This document shows, in pieces, positions 1 to 7,903 of a stretch of 17,523 bases of DNA. The notes beneath the pieces were generated by a model. It did not search any database. It saw nothing but the letters and a program-made list of their open reading frames with translations, and was not told the DNA's origin. This stretch comes from Porticoccus sp. (GTDB lineage Bacteria; Pseudomonadota; Gammaproteobacteria; Pseudomonadales; Porticoccaceae). The position numbers and the translations under genes were made by a program. Where the stretch lies: positions 1 through 17,523 of the forward strand of contig JALQUJ010000064.1 in NCBI GenBank assembly GCA_023263825.1, written 5' to 3'. Positions within the stretch are counted from its first letter, which is position 1; every line of letters starts with the position of its first letter.

Positions 1-63
1 TTAGAACAAATCTAGATTTTACGTTTTGTATACCCCCTTGAGCATGTTTGCTCATGGGTGATC

Positions 64-72
64 TGCTATGAT
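64..72 (+). promoter_or_regulatory. candidate extended -10 promoter for hemC
   Basis: The sequence TGCTATGAT is an extended -10 element: TGn followed by TATGAT, which matches TATAAT at five of six positions. It lies about 30 bases upstream of the hemC ATG at 103. No convincing -35 box is seen at the usual distance, as expected for extended -10 promoters. A short dyad, TGAGCA/TGCTCA, lies just upstream at 39-54. If this promoter is real, the upstream in-frame GTG at 58 cannot be the start, which supports ATG 103. It was found by eye only. Confidence 0.35.
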
Positions 73-102
73 TTCCCTTCAATTATTTTGGTTATATTTT
101 TC

Positions 103-1104
103 ATGACTTCCTCGGTACGTATTGCAACCCGCAAAAGCCCGCTAGCACTTTGGCAGGCTGAAGATATAAAAGCTCGTTTGAAGTTACTCCATCCTGATTT
201 GGAGGTGGAGTTAGTTGGTTTTACAACAAAAGGTGACAAGATTCTGGATACACCACTGGCTAAAGTGGGAGGCAAAGGACTTTTCGTTAAAGAATTGGAA
301 GTCGCCATGTTGGAAGGTGAGGCTGATATTGCGGTGCATTCTATGAAGGATGTCCCAATGGAGTTTCCTGCCGGGCTTGGTTTAAGTGTGATTTGTGAAC
401 GTGAAAACCCTACAGATGCCTTTGTCTCTAATAAGTACCAGTGCCTGGATGAGCTACCAAACGGTAGTCGTGTGGGGACATCCAGTTTACGCCGACAAAC
501 CCAGCTACGTGAACGTTATCCTGAACTTGAAATTTTAGAATTGAGGGGAAACGTCAATACGCGTTTGAAAAAGCTTGATGATGGTGAGTACGATGCCATT
601 ATCCTAGCCTCTGCTGGACTTATTCGACTCGAAATGAAAGACAGAATTCGACAATATATATCGCCTGAGCAATCACTTCCTGCTGGAGGTCAAGGCGCCG
701 TTGGTATAGAGAGTCGACTAGACGATAAGAGAATACAATCATTATTAAAGCCTCTGCATCATATCCCAACGGCAGAGTGCGTCTTGGCTGAACGGGCTAT
801 GAACCAACATTTACAAGGTGGTTGCCAGGTACCCATTGCCTGCTATGCCATTCACGATACTCATTTAAATGATGGTAGTTTAAATGGCACTAGCTTGAAT
901 GACTCAAGCTTGTATGAAGCTGGCTCGGAAGATGGAAATGATATATGGCTTAGAGGGTTGGTTGGTTCTCCCGATGGCAGTCATGTTATTCGTGATGATA
1001 TACGCGGCAAAGCAGCGGATGCTGAAAAATTAGGCGTTACTTTAGCGGAAAGATTATTAGAGCAAGGTGCTGGGGATATTCTTAAAAAGGTCTATGGGGA
1101 TTAA
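103..1104 (+). CDS. hemC: hydroxymethylbilane synthase (porphobilinogen deaminase)
   Basis: This cytosolic enzyme joins four porphobilinogen molecules into hydroxymethylbilane in tetrapyrrole synthesis. The protein is 333 residues from ATG 103. The family N-terminus VRIATRKSPLALWQA follows directly, whereas the in-frame GTG at 58 would add 15 unrelated residues. Visible family signatures are KGLFVKELE, the HSMKDVP loop, GTSSLRRQ, LRGNVNTRL, LPAGGQGAVGIE and the cofactor-attachment loop LQGGCQVPIA. Cys241 in that loop is the expected dipyrromethane anchor. The family is usually about 310 residues. The extra length comes from a repetitive insert of about 24 residues (around 254-278) in domain 3, between CQVPIACYA and the conserved IWLRGLVGSPDG. 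All catalytic regions are present, so the enzyme is probably active. It is first in hemCDXY, with hemD 6 bases downstream. The recognition is very secure. Confidence 0.97.
   Translation: MTSSVRIATRKSPLALWQAEDIKARLKLLHPDLEVELVGFTTKGDKILDTPLAKVGGKGLFVKELEVAMLEGEADIAVHSMKDVPMEFPAGLGLSVICERENPTDAFVSNKYQCLDELPNGSRVGTSSLRRQTQLRERYPELEILELRGNVNTRLKKLDDGEYDAIILASAGLIRLEMKDRIRQYISPEQSLPAGGQGAVGIESRLDDKRIQSLLKPLHHIPTAECVLAERAMNQHLQGGCQVPIACYAIHDTHLNDGSLNGTSLNDSSLYEAGSEDGNDIWLRGLVGSPDGSHVIRDDIRGKAADAEKLGVTLAERLLEQGAGDILKKVYGD
862..936 (+). repeat. five-unit degenerate 15-bp tandem repeat inside hemC
   Basis: Five consecutive in-frame 15-base units start at 862, 877, 892, 907 and 922. They encode the pentapeptides HLNDG, SLNGT, SLNDS, SLYEA and GSEDG. 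Units two to four share the pattern AG(T/C)TT(A/G)(A/T)ATG followed by five variable bases. The fifth is the most diverged and may be only partly related. The array fills the loop between the cofactor-binding Cys241 segment and the next beta strand of domain 3. This loop is short in E. coli HemC. Because the unit length is a multiple of three, gain or loss of units keeps the frame. Expansion by slippage is an inference. Confidence 0.7.
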
Positions 1105-1110
1105 GCACCC

Positions 1111-1929
1111 GTGTCAGACTTACAAGGATTACAGGCCCTACTGATTCGCCCAAAACCACTTTTGGGTATAGTCAGTGAGGACGGTAAAGAAGCTGACAAA
1201 TTTACTTGTTATTTGTCTGATTGTGGTGCGACAACTTATCATTACCCCGTGATGCTTGTTTCACCCCTGGAAGGCCCATCAGATCTGGGTCAGATCAAAG
1301 AATATATTCTTGATTTTGCCCATTATGACAGAGCAGTTTTCATTAGCCGGACAGCCGCTATGCTGGCTATGGATTGGTTGGCAAATTATTGCGTTATGGT
1401 ACCCGAAGGTTTACCTATTAATATGCACTACTATGCTGTAGGAAAAAGCACAGCGAAAACATTGTCTGATTGGGGTGTAAAGGCAGAGCTTCCCAAGCAA
1501 GCATTTAGTAGTGAAGGGTTGTTGGCATTACCATCATTACAGAATATTACCGGAGAGAAGATCATTATTTTTTGTGGGGCAGGAGGACGTCCATTACTGG
1601 CCGAGCAGCTTTCTGCCCGTGGAGCGACGGTGAGTCGATGTGAGTTATATCAGCGCCAAATGACCGATGAGTATGCCGAGCAAATTAATAGTCTAATATT
1701 TTCTAATAAATTGGATTTGGTGATAGCCCATAGTGGTGAGTTGTTAAATAATTTATTAGCGATGGTCGATGGTAGTCAGCAATCTTTATTGCGTGAATTG
1801 CCCCTTTTAGTATCCAGTGAAAGAGTGGCAAAAAATGCTAAAGAAAAGGGTTTTAAAGAGGTTTTATGTGCTGGTTCTGCATTGCCCGAAGACATGGTCT
1901 CGGCATTGCGAGGATGGTACAGTAAATAG
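1111..1929 (+). CDS. hemD: uroporphyrinogen-III synthase
   Basis: HemD closes hydroxymethylbilane with inversion of ring D to give uroporphyrinogen III, the branch point to haem, sirohaem and cobalamin. The protein is 272 residues with a GTG start six bases after the hemC stop. A GGGGA stretch at 1096-1100 can serve as ribosome binding site. The family diverges strongly in sequence. Recognisable features are the N-terminal LLIRPKP strand, AVFISRTAA (75-83), HYYAVGKSTAKTL (106-118), SEGLLAL (134-140), the second-domain GAGGRPLL (156-163), and CELYQR with Tyr180, the position of the conserved tyrosine. Position between hemC and hemX in a colinear operon makes the call firm even though sequence identity with models would be low. 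Confidence 0.93.
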   Translation: MSDLQGLQALLIRPKPLLGIVSEDGKEADKFTCYLSDCGATTYHYPVMLVSPLEGPSDLGQIKEYILDFAHYDRAVFISRTAAMLAMDWLANYCVMVPEGLPINMHYYAVGKSTAKTLSDWGVKAELPKQAFSSEGLLALPSLQNITGEKIIIFCGAGGRPLLAEQLSARGATVSRCELYQRQMTDEYAEQINSLIFSNKLDLVIAHSGELLNNLLAMVDGSQQSLLRELPLLVSSERVAKNAKEKGFKEVLCAGSALPEDMVSALRGWYSK

Positions 1930-1988
1930 GTAGGTAGCACAGTAATAAAAGTAGATAAACAACATAGGCATCTGAAGAGATTTTGTCA

Positions 1989-3398
1989 GTGGATAACAAC
2001 TCTGTAGATAGTAAGAAAGACGGTGAGAAGGTAGAGAAGTCAGCTCAGGAGAAGGCTTCCGATTCAATCTCTAACAAAGAAGAAGTCGCTGCTTCCTCTG
2101 AGTCATCATCGACTATAGAGCTTTCTCAAGGTGCTGCTGGAGCCCATAAGGCATCTAAAAGTGGGTCTTCTGTAGAAGAAGCACCCGTAGAAGAAGAGAA
2201 GGGAAAAAAAGAAGCTTCTGGGGGCAAAGCGTCTGAAATAGAAAAACCAGAGCAAAAGCAGTCTGAGAAGAAAGAACCTGAAAAAAAAGAACTTAAGAAG
2301 AAAACCCCTGCGCAGAAAAAATCTTCAGGTAGTGGTTCATTAGTTAAGGCTATATTGATTCTAATATTGCTCTTGTTATTGGCTGTAGCTGGAGGTGCAG
2401 GTTGGTGGTTCTATCAACTACAACAACAAGAGCCAGTCGTTAATACGGTTCAGCAAAACCTGGAAAGCCAACAGCAAGAGATAAAGCGTCTTGAGCAACG
2501 GTTGGATAATGAGCGAAGAGAGCGTCAAAGTCAGCAGCAGTCCCAAGCAGCCCTCAATCAATGGATCAGTGATATTCAGTTAAATATTAATAGCCATGCG
2601 CGTCGATTAAGAGAGCTCTCTACAACATCTCGAAGTGATTGGTTGCTTGCAGAAGCGGAATACCTTATTCGGCTTGCTAATCAACGGTTGATTACAGAAA
2701 GAAACACAAAAAATGCAACTTCTTTGCTAGTAACTGCAGATGGTATTTTGCGTGATCTGGATGAAGTCGATTTGTTGCCGGTGCGAAAAGCCCTGGCCAA
2801 AAGTATTACTGCATTACGTTCCGCACGAATGGTTGATCGTGAAGGGTTGTACCTTCAATTGAGCGCCTTATCAGAACAGTTGGTTAATTTGCCCTTGATG
2901 GCGCCTGAGCTTGATGAAGAAGAGTCGAGTGATATTGAAACTAAGGTTATTGAGACTGATGAAAATGGTTCGATCTCTGAGCAATGGAGAGAGAGGCTTC
3001 ATCAAAGCTTTAATTCGGCACTTGAGTCTGCCAGTGATTTAATTCGGGTAAGACGTCGTGATGCACCTCTTGAGCCCTTGCCCTCGGTGGAAGAAGACCA
3101 ACAATTACGTCATAACCTTGCCATTTTACTGGAACAAGCCCAAATGGCATTATTGCGCGAAGAGCAGGCGATTTACCAAGCCAGTTTAGAAAAGGCGCAA
3201 GCATGGCTTAATAACTATTTTGAATTAAATGAATCTGCAATTCCATTAGTGGAGCAGTTGGCGTTACTTGAGCAAGAGAATGTAGTTCAGCAGTTACCGG
3301 ATATCTCAGAAGGTTTGGAGGTTCTCAGAGACTATATAGATAGTTGGCACAAACGACATACTGTTCAGCAATCTGACGAAGATCAGACGGGGGAATAG
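1989..3398 (+). CDS. hemX: HemX family membrane protein of the haem operon
   Basis: HemX is an inner-membrane protein of unproven function, co-transcribed with hemCD and hemY in many gammaproteobacteria. Databases often misname it uroporphyrinogen-III C-methyltransferase, but no SAM-methyltransferase motif is visible here. From GTG 1989 the protein is 469 residues. An in-frame TTG at 1983 is the alternative start. The AAGAG at 1975-1979 sits at better spacing for the GTG. Residues 1 to about 116 are a Lys/Glu/Ser-rich, probably disordered cytoplasmic tail. One hydrophobic membrane segment (about 118-143) follows, then a Gln/Glu-rich coiled coil (about 145-190). A helical periplasmic domain carries the family signature DWLLAEAEYLIRLANQRL (about 217-234). 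A regulatory or scaffold role with HemY is only an inference. The stop lies two bases before the hemY start. Confidence 0.92.
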   Translation: MDNNSVDSKKDGEKVEKSAQEKASDSISNKEEVAASSESSSTIELSQGAAGAHKASKSGSSVEEAPVEEEKGKKEASGGKASEIEKPEQKQSEKKEPEKKELKKKTPAQKKSSGSGSLVKAILILILLLLLAVAGGAGWWFYQLQQQEPVVNTVQQNLESQQQEIKRLEQRLDNERRERQSQQQSQAALNQWISDIQLNINSHARRLRELSTTSRSDWLLAEAEYLIRLANQRLITERNTKNATSLLVTADGILRDLDEVDLLPVRKALAKSITALRSARMVDREGLYLQLSALSEQLVNLPLMAPELDEEESSDIETKVIETDENGSISEQWRERLHQSFNSALESASDLIRVRRRDAPLEPLPSVEEDQQLRHNLAILLEQAQMALLREEQAIYQASLEKAQAWLNNYFELNESAIPLVEQLALLEQENVVQQLPDISEGLEVLRDYIDSWHKRHTVQQSDEDQTGE

Positions 3399-3400
3399 TA

Positions 3401-4609
3401 GTGAGACGATTGTTGTTTATTATTGTTCTGGTCACCGTTGTCGGTGGCCTGGTCGCTTGGCAGATGCTAGAAAATGGCGGTTATATCTTAATCGCTTATG
3501 GAAACTACACAATTGATATGAGTCTTTGGGCGTTGTTGTTAATGCTATTGGTAGTTTGGTTGGTTTGGCGAATATTAAAGGCGGGCTTGAAGTTATTTAT
3601 TGAACCTAGCCAGAAATTTTTCAAAGAAAGGGGGGCGGCACGAAAACAGCGTCACCGCTCTCGTACGTCTAGAGGACTATTGCAATATATTGAAGGCCAT
3701 TGGGATCAGGCACGTCGGACCCTAAAGCGCTCAGCCAAACATGCAGATATGCCATTGTTAAATTACCTTGCGGCAGCAAATGCAGCCTATGAAATTGGTG
3801 ATCAAAATGATGCTGATCGTTTACTGGTAAAGGCCCGGGAAATCGAACCAGCTGGAGATCTGGCTATTAGTTTAGCTCAAGCCAGAATGCATTTACGTGA
3901 TGGGCATTATGAAGAAGCACTTGCTATTTTGCAGCGCCTCCACACAAAAGATCCTGAACATCCATTGATATTACGCTTATTAAACAACACCTATAGGGGG
4001 CTTGAGGATTGGCGTAGTTTAGAAAAATTATTGCCTGACTTTAGACGTTACAAGGTATTTAACAAGCGTGCGATGCAGCGGGTTGAGTCTGAGGTTTATT
4101 CATCATTGTTGACAGCATTGTCAGTTCAATCAAAAAGAACGGGCGGCTCAGAAGATACAGATGCACTTATTCAATTGTGGCATGACATGCCAAAACACGT
4201 GAAATCGATAAAACGTGTGTTGTTGTCTTATATCACAAGTTTGTACCAGTTGGGTGAGGCTAACAGGGCTGAATTGCTATTGCGGAAATCTCTCAAATTG
4301 GACTGGGATGACGCTTTGGTCAGGTTATATGGCATTGTTCAAAGTGGTGACCCGCAAAAGCAGTTAATTACAGCAGAAGGGTGGTTGCGCCAGCGTCCGA
4401 ATGATGGTGAGTTGATGTTAGCTCTTGGGAGGCTGAGCCAGCGTAATCAACTGTGGGGTAAGGCGCGAGATTATCTTGAGAGTGCCATTGCCTTGAAAGT
4501 ACAGCCGGAAGCTTATGTAGAACTTGCGCGTTTAATGGTTCAATTGGGTGAGCATGAAAAAAGTTCGGAGTTGTATCAAAAAGGCTTGGCTTTGAGTATG
4601 CAGGCTTAA
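3401..4609 (+). CDS. hemY: HemY family TPR membrane protein
   Basis: This is the proteobacterial HemY, a membrane-anchored TPR protein of the haem operon. It is unrelated to the Bacillus protoporphyrinogen oxidase of the same name. The protein is 402 residues. The GTG start lies two bases after the hemX stop, and a good GGGGGAA ribosome site overlaps the end of hemX. Two membrane segments are seen at residues 3-22 and 40-60, followed by a basic stretch (76-91). Helical TPR-like repeats then run to the C-terminus, for example 92-165 (RGLLQYIEGHWDQARRTL onward) and 355-400. Length and topology match the family (about 400 residues). Its role is unproven; it probably assists or organises late porphyrin enzymes at the membrane. 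It ends the operon, just before the strong terminator. Confidence 0.94.
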   Translation: MRRLLFIIVLVTVVGGLVAWQMLENGGYILIAYGNYTIDMSLWALLLMLLVVWLVWRILKAGLKLFIEPSQKFFKERGAARKQRHRSRTSRGLLQYIEGHWDQARRTLKRSAKHADMPLLNYLAAANAAYEIGDQNDADRLLVKAREIEPAGDLAISLAQARMHLRDGHYEEALAILQRLHTKDPEHPLILRLLNNTYRGLEDWRSLEKLLPDFRRYKVFNKRAMQRVESEVYSSLLTALSVQSKRTGGSEDTDALIQLWHDMPKHVKSIKRVLLSYITSLYQLGEANRAELLLRKSLKLDWDDALVRLYGIVQSGDPQKQLITAEGWLRQRPNDGELMLALGRLSQRNQLWGKARDYLESAIALKVQPEAYVELARLMVQLGEHEKSSELYQKGLALSMQA

Positions 4610-4624
4610 AAACCCAATCATAAG

Positions 4625-4665
4625 CAAACAAAAAAGGCGGCTATGTTAGCCGCCTTTTTTGTTTG
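4625..4665. terminator. bidirectional Rho-independent terminator between hemY and pckA
   Basis: A perfect 19-base inverted repeat (4625-4643 and 4647-4665) is separated by a three-base loop TGT. The core GGCGGCTA/TAGCCGCC is GC-rich, and both arms continue into a run of six A (left) and six T (right). An intrinsic terminator therefore reads equally well on both strands. It lies 16 bases after the hemY stop and about 50 bases after the convergent pckA stop, so it should end both transcripts. Confidence 0.95.
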
Positions 4666-4716
4666 TTGTCGTTTTCTAAATAGTTCTTCTAAGCAGTCTA
4701 AATAAAGAGCATAGGT

Positions 4717-6276
4717 TTACACCTGTGGCCCTGCATTGAGAACACTTTCTGATACATCAAAATTCTGGATGTTTTCAACGAACAACTTGGCCAGTTTTGC
4801 AGCTTGTTCATCATAGGCTGCTTTGTCTTCCCATGTTTCCCGTGGGTTTAGGTAGTAGCTGTCCACACCAGGAACACTGGTTGGGATTTCCAGGTTTAGT
4901 CCTGGCAGTTTAACTGTTTCAGTCTCTTCCAAATCACCATTTTGAATAGCTGAAATAATGCCACGTGTAACTGGAATAGGGAAGCGAGAGCCAGAACCAT
5001 CTGGAGCACCAGAGCCGCCAGTCCAGCCCGTATTTACCAAGTAGACACGACTGCCAAAGTCTTCAATATGCTTCATTAATAATTCAGCATATACATTGGC
5101 TGGGCGTGGCATAAAGGGGGCACCAAAACAAGTTGAGAACGCCAACTGAATACCAGCTGCTCCGCCCATTTCCGTAGAGCCAACACGTGCAGTGTAACCA
5201 CTGAGGAAGTGATAAGCTGCGGCTTCTTTTGAAAGAATAGAGACTGGAGGTAGTACGCCTGATACATCACACGTCAGGAAAATAACATTTTTGGGTTCGC
5301 CTGCACGGTTTTCTGCGCTTCGTAGTTCTACGTGTTCTAGCGGATAGCTACAGCGGCCATTTTCGGTGAGGCTGGTGTCGTCATAGTCAGCTGTACGATT
5401 TGCATCGGTAGCGACATTCTCAACAATTGCACCAAATCGAATGGCATCCCAAATAACGGGTTCATTCTTTTTGCTTAGGTTAATAGTTTTCGCATAACAA
5501 CCACCTTCCATGTTGAAGACAGCACCTTTGGTCCAGCCATGCTCATCATCACCAATCAAGTAGCGATCAGGATCTGCAGACAATGTTGTTTTACCCGTGC
5601 CTGAAAGACCAAAGAATAGACAGACATCACCGTCTTTGCCGACATTGGCGGCACAGTGCATTGGCATGACATCTTTCTCGGGTAACAGGAAGTTTTGTAC
5701 AGAGAACATGGCTTTCTTCATTTCACCAGCATATTTCAAGCCAGCAATAAGCACTTTGCGCTGTCCAAAATTGATAATACCAACGGCTTCACTGTTGGTG
5801 CCATCTCTTACTGGATCACAGATAAAGTTAGCAGCATGTAAAATTTTCCATTGTTCTTTGTTGGAGGGGTTGTACTTTTCCGGACGAATGAACATGTTGC
5901 GACCGAACAGGTTATGCCAAGCAGTTTCTGTGGTCACTTTTACTGGAAGGTAATGTTCGAGATCCTGCCCCACATGAAGGTGAGACACATAACGATACCT
6001 CTCGACCAGGTGTGATTCAACACGATCCCACAGAGCATTAAATTTATCTTCGGCAAAGGGGCGGTTGACTGGTCCCCAGTTAATGTCATCTTTACTGCTG
6101 GGCTCTTCAACTACAAAGCGGTCAGCAGGTGAGCGACCAGTGCGCTTTCCTGTTACTGAGAGAAAGGCCCCGGTGTCTGTAAGCTGGCCTTCTCCATTTT
6201 GAAGTGCCATCTCTATCAACTCAGCAGAGCACAAGTCGGTGTAAACATTCACAGCAGAGTCTTCGATTTGTGTCAT
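4717..6276 (-). CDS. pckA: phosphoenolpyruvate carboxykinase (ATP)
   Basis: PckA converts oxaloacetate and ATP to phosphoenolpyruvate, CO2 and ADP, the entry step of gluconeogenesis from C4 acids. The protein is 519 residues, close to the usual 520-540. Visible motifs are GKRTGRSPADRF (43-54) with the substrate-binding arginine, the PEPCK P-loop GLSGTGKT (223-230) and the metal/ATP loop GDDEHGW (242-248). The C-terminal part carries LVNTGWTGG and GSGSRFPIPVTR. The P-loop form places it in the ATP-dependent, not GTP-dependent, family. The ATG start has an upstream AGGAC nine bases away. The gene is convergent with hemY and shares its terminator. It lies downstream of hslO, as in the enterobacterial hslR-hslO-pck neighbourhood, with a 130-base gap that allows its own promoter. 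Confidence 0.98.
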   Translation of the reverse strand: MTQIEDSAVNVYTDLCSAELIEMALQNGEGQLTDTGAFLSVTGKRTGRSPADRFVVEEPSSKDDINWGPVNRPFAEDKFNALWDRVESHLVERYRYVSHLHVGQDLEHYLPVKVTTETAWHNLFGRNMFIRPEKYNPSNKEQWKILHAANFICDPVRDGTNSEAVGIINFGQRKVLIAGLKYAGEMKKAMFSVQNFLLPEKDVMPMHCAANVGKDGDVCLFFGLSGTGKTTLSADPDRYLIGDDEHGWTKGAVFNMEGGCYAKTINLSKKNEPVIWDAIRFGAIVENVATDANRTADYDDTSLTENGRCSYPLEHVELRSAENRAGEPKNVIFLTCDVSGVLPPVSILSKEAAAYHFLSGYTARVGSTEMGGAAGIQLAFSTCFGAPFMPRPANVYAELLMKHIEDFGSRVYLVNTGWTGGSGAPDGSGSRFPIPVTRGIISAIQNGDLEETETVKLPGLNLEIPTSVPGVDSYYLNPRETWEDKAAYDEQAAKLAKLFVENIQNFDVSESVLNAGPQV

Positions 6277-6301
6277 CAGTTTTTGTCCTGTCGGGAGAGT
6301 T

Positions 6302-6323
6302 CTATTCGTTAATACTATTCGTT
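6302..6323. repeat. 9-bp direct repeat upstream of pckA
   Basis: CTATTCGTT occurs twice on the plus strand (6302-6310 and 6315-6323) with a four-base spacer, a 13-base period. It lies 26-47 bases upstream of the pckA start inside the 130-base hslO-pckA gap. The same gap also holds a short dyad, GCAGGT-GGA-ACCTGC, at 6352-6366. Either could be an operator, but no known regulator site is recognised. Confidence 0.4.
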
Positions 6324-6406
6324 TTTACGTTGATTTTTGTGGTCCATACCCGCAGGTGGAACCTGCCGAGCTAAAAAGGTGCGCAATTATGCCAGAAAAA
6401 TATCCA

Positions 6407-7315
6407 CTAGTGGAGTGTTGGTGGGTTTTCTCCGAACAGATTTGCAATATCGTTCTCATCAAAGCGGTATTGTTGGTGGCAAAACTCGCAACTAATAGAA
6501 ATGATGCCTTGTTCTTTGAGGATATCGTCGAGTTCTTCATGTCCCATAGAAGTCAGAGCTTTGGCAAATCTACCCTCGGAGCAGCTACAAAAAAATTGCA
6601 CCGGGTTTGGCTCAAAGAGGCGTAATTCATCCTGATGGAAAAGCCGGTATAACTGTTGTTCATGGTTGAGGGATAACTGTTCTTCTGACGTAATTGTTTC
6701 GGCTATTTGGGTCGTATGTTCCCAGAGCTGTTGGTTTTCTTCTGGTGTCGATTCAAGTTGGCTCGGTAATGCCTGGAGGAGCAAGCCTGAAGCTTTTGCA
6801 TTTTCCGGTGTTGGCTCTGCTGCCAGCCAAATTCTGGTGGGAAGTTGTTCTGAGCGTAAAAAGTAGTCTTCCAGGCATTTTGCGAGGGAAGGTGATTCAA
6901 GGGGAACAATACCTTGATAGCGTTCACCTCTACTTGGGTCTATGGTGAGAGTCAGGGTGCCTTTGCCAATAAGGTCGGCTAAGGAAAAGTCATTTTGTTG
7001 TTTATCTGTTTCATTATAGCTGTGTTCTGTGTCGAATTTAGCAATGGCCCTAAGATTGTGGTGCCGGGTACAGTCCGCCATAATAAGTGATAGTGGTCCA
7101 TCTCCCTGTGCTTGAAGTGTGATAACACCATCAAATTTTAATGTGGCACTTAACAGGCCCGCTGCAGCCAGAAATTGACCAATCAAATATTGTATGGCGA
7201 GTGGGTAGCTGCCATTTTCGAGCACACGTTGATAACTTTTTTCCAAAGTTAGTATTTCGCCACGGATATCTGAATGTTCAAAAATAAATCGTTGTAGCTG
7301 GTCGGAATTGGGCAT
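6407..7315 (-). CDS. hslO: redox-regulated molecular chaperone Hsp33
   Basis: Hsp33 is a cytosolic holdase chaperone activated by oxidation, which releases Zn and unfolds the linker. The protein is 302 residues, typical length about 290. The N-terminal chaperone domain includes FDGVITLQAQGDGPLSLIMA (61-80) and the GKGTLTLTIDPS strand (118-128). The C-terminal zinc switch is complete: Cys243 and Cys245 (CSC), then Cys276 and Cys279 (CEFC). These correspond to the four conserved ligands of the E. coli protein. The ATG start is preceded by AGGAAC. The neighbourhood with hslR and pckA is the conserved heat-shock cluster. A 96-base gap separates it from the DUF4124 gene, so an own promoter is possible. 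Confidence 0.97.
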   Translation of the reverse strand: MPNSDQLQRFIFEHSDIRGEILTLEKSYQRVLENGSYPLAIQYLIGQFLAAAGLLSATLKFDGVITLQAQGDGPLSLIMADCTRHHNLRAIAKFDTEHSYNETDKQQNDFSLADLIGKGTLTLTIDPSRGERYQGIVPLESPSLAKCLEDYFLRSEQLPTRIWLAAEPTPENAKASGLLLQALPSQLESTPEENQQLWEHTTQIAETITSEEQLSLNHEQQLYRLFHQDELRLFEPNPVQFFCSCSEGRFAKALTSMGHEELDDILKEQGIISISCEFCHQQYRFDENDIANLFGENPPTLH

Positions 7316-7411
7316 TATGGGTGTTCCTGAGGAAAGCGCGGGAATTTTGGGTGGTTCGTTAATATAGTCCAGTGCTTATTGGTAGAATGTATTACTTTTT
7401 ATAAAATTTTG

Positions 7412-7903
7412 TCAGCGACAGCGACGCCTGATTTCTTGTTCTAACCGTTGAGCTCGTTTTTGCCGTTCTTCTTCAGTTACGACAACTCTTTTGCCGTTGT
7501 CATCCACAAAAAATACACGCCCTGTTATTGTCTTCAGTTGTTGCCTCGCTTTATTGCAGGCCTGTGCCATTTTCTTATCTTGTTGCTGCTGGATAGTCTT
7601 TTCTTGTTGTTGATGAGCTTGCTCTTCAGGTGTAGCCCCTTTAAAAAGTTTTTGTAACTTTTTTGTTTCATCCGTGCTGGAATCACGATTGAGAGGTGTT
7701 AGTTGGGATGATATTTCCTCAGATGGCACTTGGTCTTCAGGTGGGTGTTCAGAGAAGTGGGTTTTTCCCTGTTCATCTGTCCACCGATAAATTTCAGCAA
7801 AAGGTACAGATGGGAAGAAGAGAGCTGTAAGTGCCAACAAAGTAGCAACATGCTTAATAATAGTATATGTCGTTATGGGCCTTTGGGGCAGGTGTAAAGT
7901 CAT
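7412..7903 (-). CDS. secreted DUF4124 domain protein
   Basis: This is a small exported protein of 163 residues. A hydrophobic signal sequence lies at about residues 16-36 (IIKHVATLLALTALFF followed by PSVPFA), with probable cleavage after PFA. The DUF4124 signature EIYRWTDEQGKTHFSEHPP follows directly. The rest is Gln/Lys/Glu-rich and probably helical (about 60-125), with a basic C-terminus ending in EIRRRCR. The family is common in proteobacterial envelopes and has no established function. The ATG overlaps the hslR stop by one base (TAATG), and a GGAAG ribosome site lies about 10 bases upstream, so it is translationally coupled to hslR. The domain assignment is confident, but I infer no biochemical role. 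Confidence 0.85.
   Translation of the reverse strand: MTLHLPQRPITTYTIIKHVATLLALTALFFPSVPFAEIYRWTDEQGKTHFSEHPPEDQVPSEEISSQLTPLNRDSSTDETKKLQKLFKGATPEEQAHQQQEKTIQQQQDKKMAQACNKARQQLKTITGRVFFVDDNGKRVVVTEEERQKRAQRLEQEIRRRCR

Noticed and set aside
1..57. End of an upstream gene (such as algR) at the left edge
   Set aside because: The 57 bases contain no recognisable coding sequence. The neighbour cannot be identified from this window.
58..102. GTG start giving a 348-residue HemC
   Set aside because: The extra 15 residues are not family-like, and an extended -10 element (64-72) lies inside them. ATG 103 gives the classical N-terminus.
6352..6366. GCAGGT-GGA-ACCTGC hairpin as terminator of hslO
   Set aside because: The stem is only six pairs and no T-run follows on the minus strand. 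It is at most a dyad or operator.
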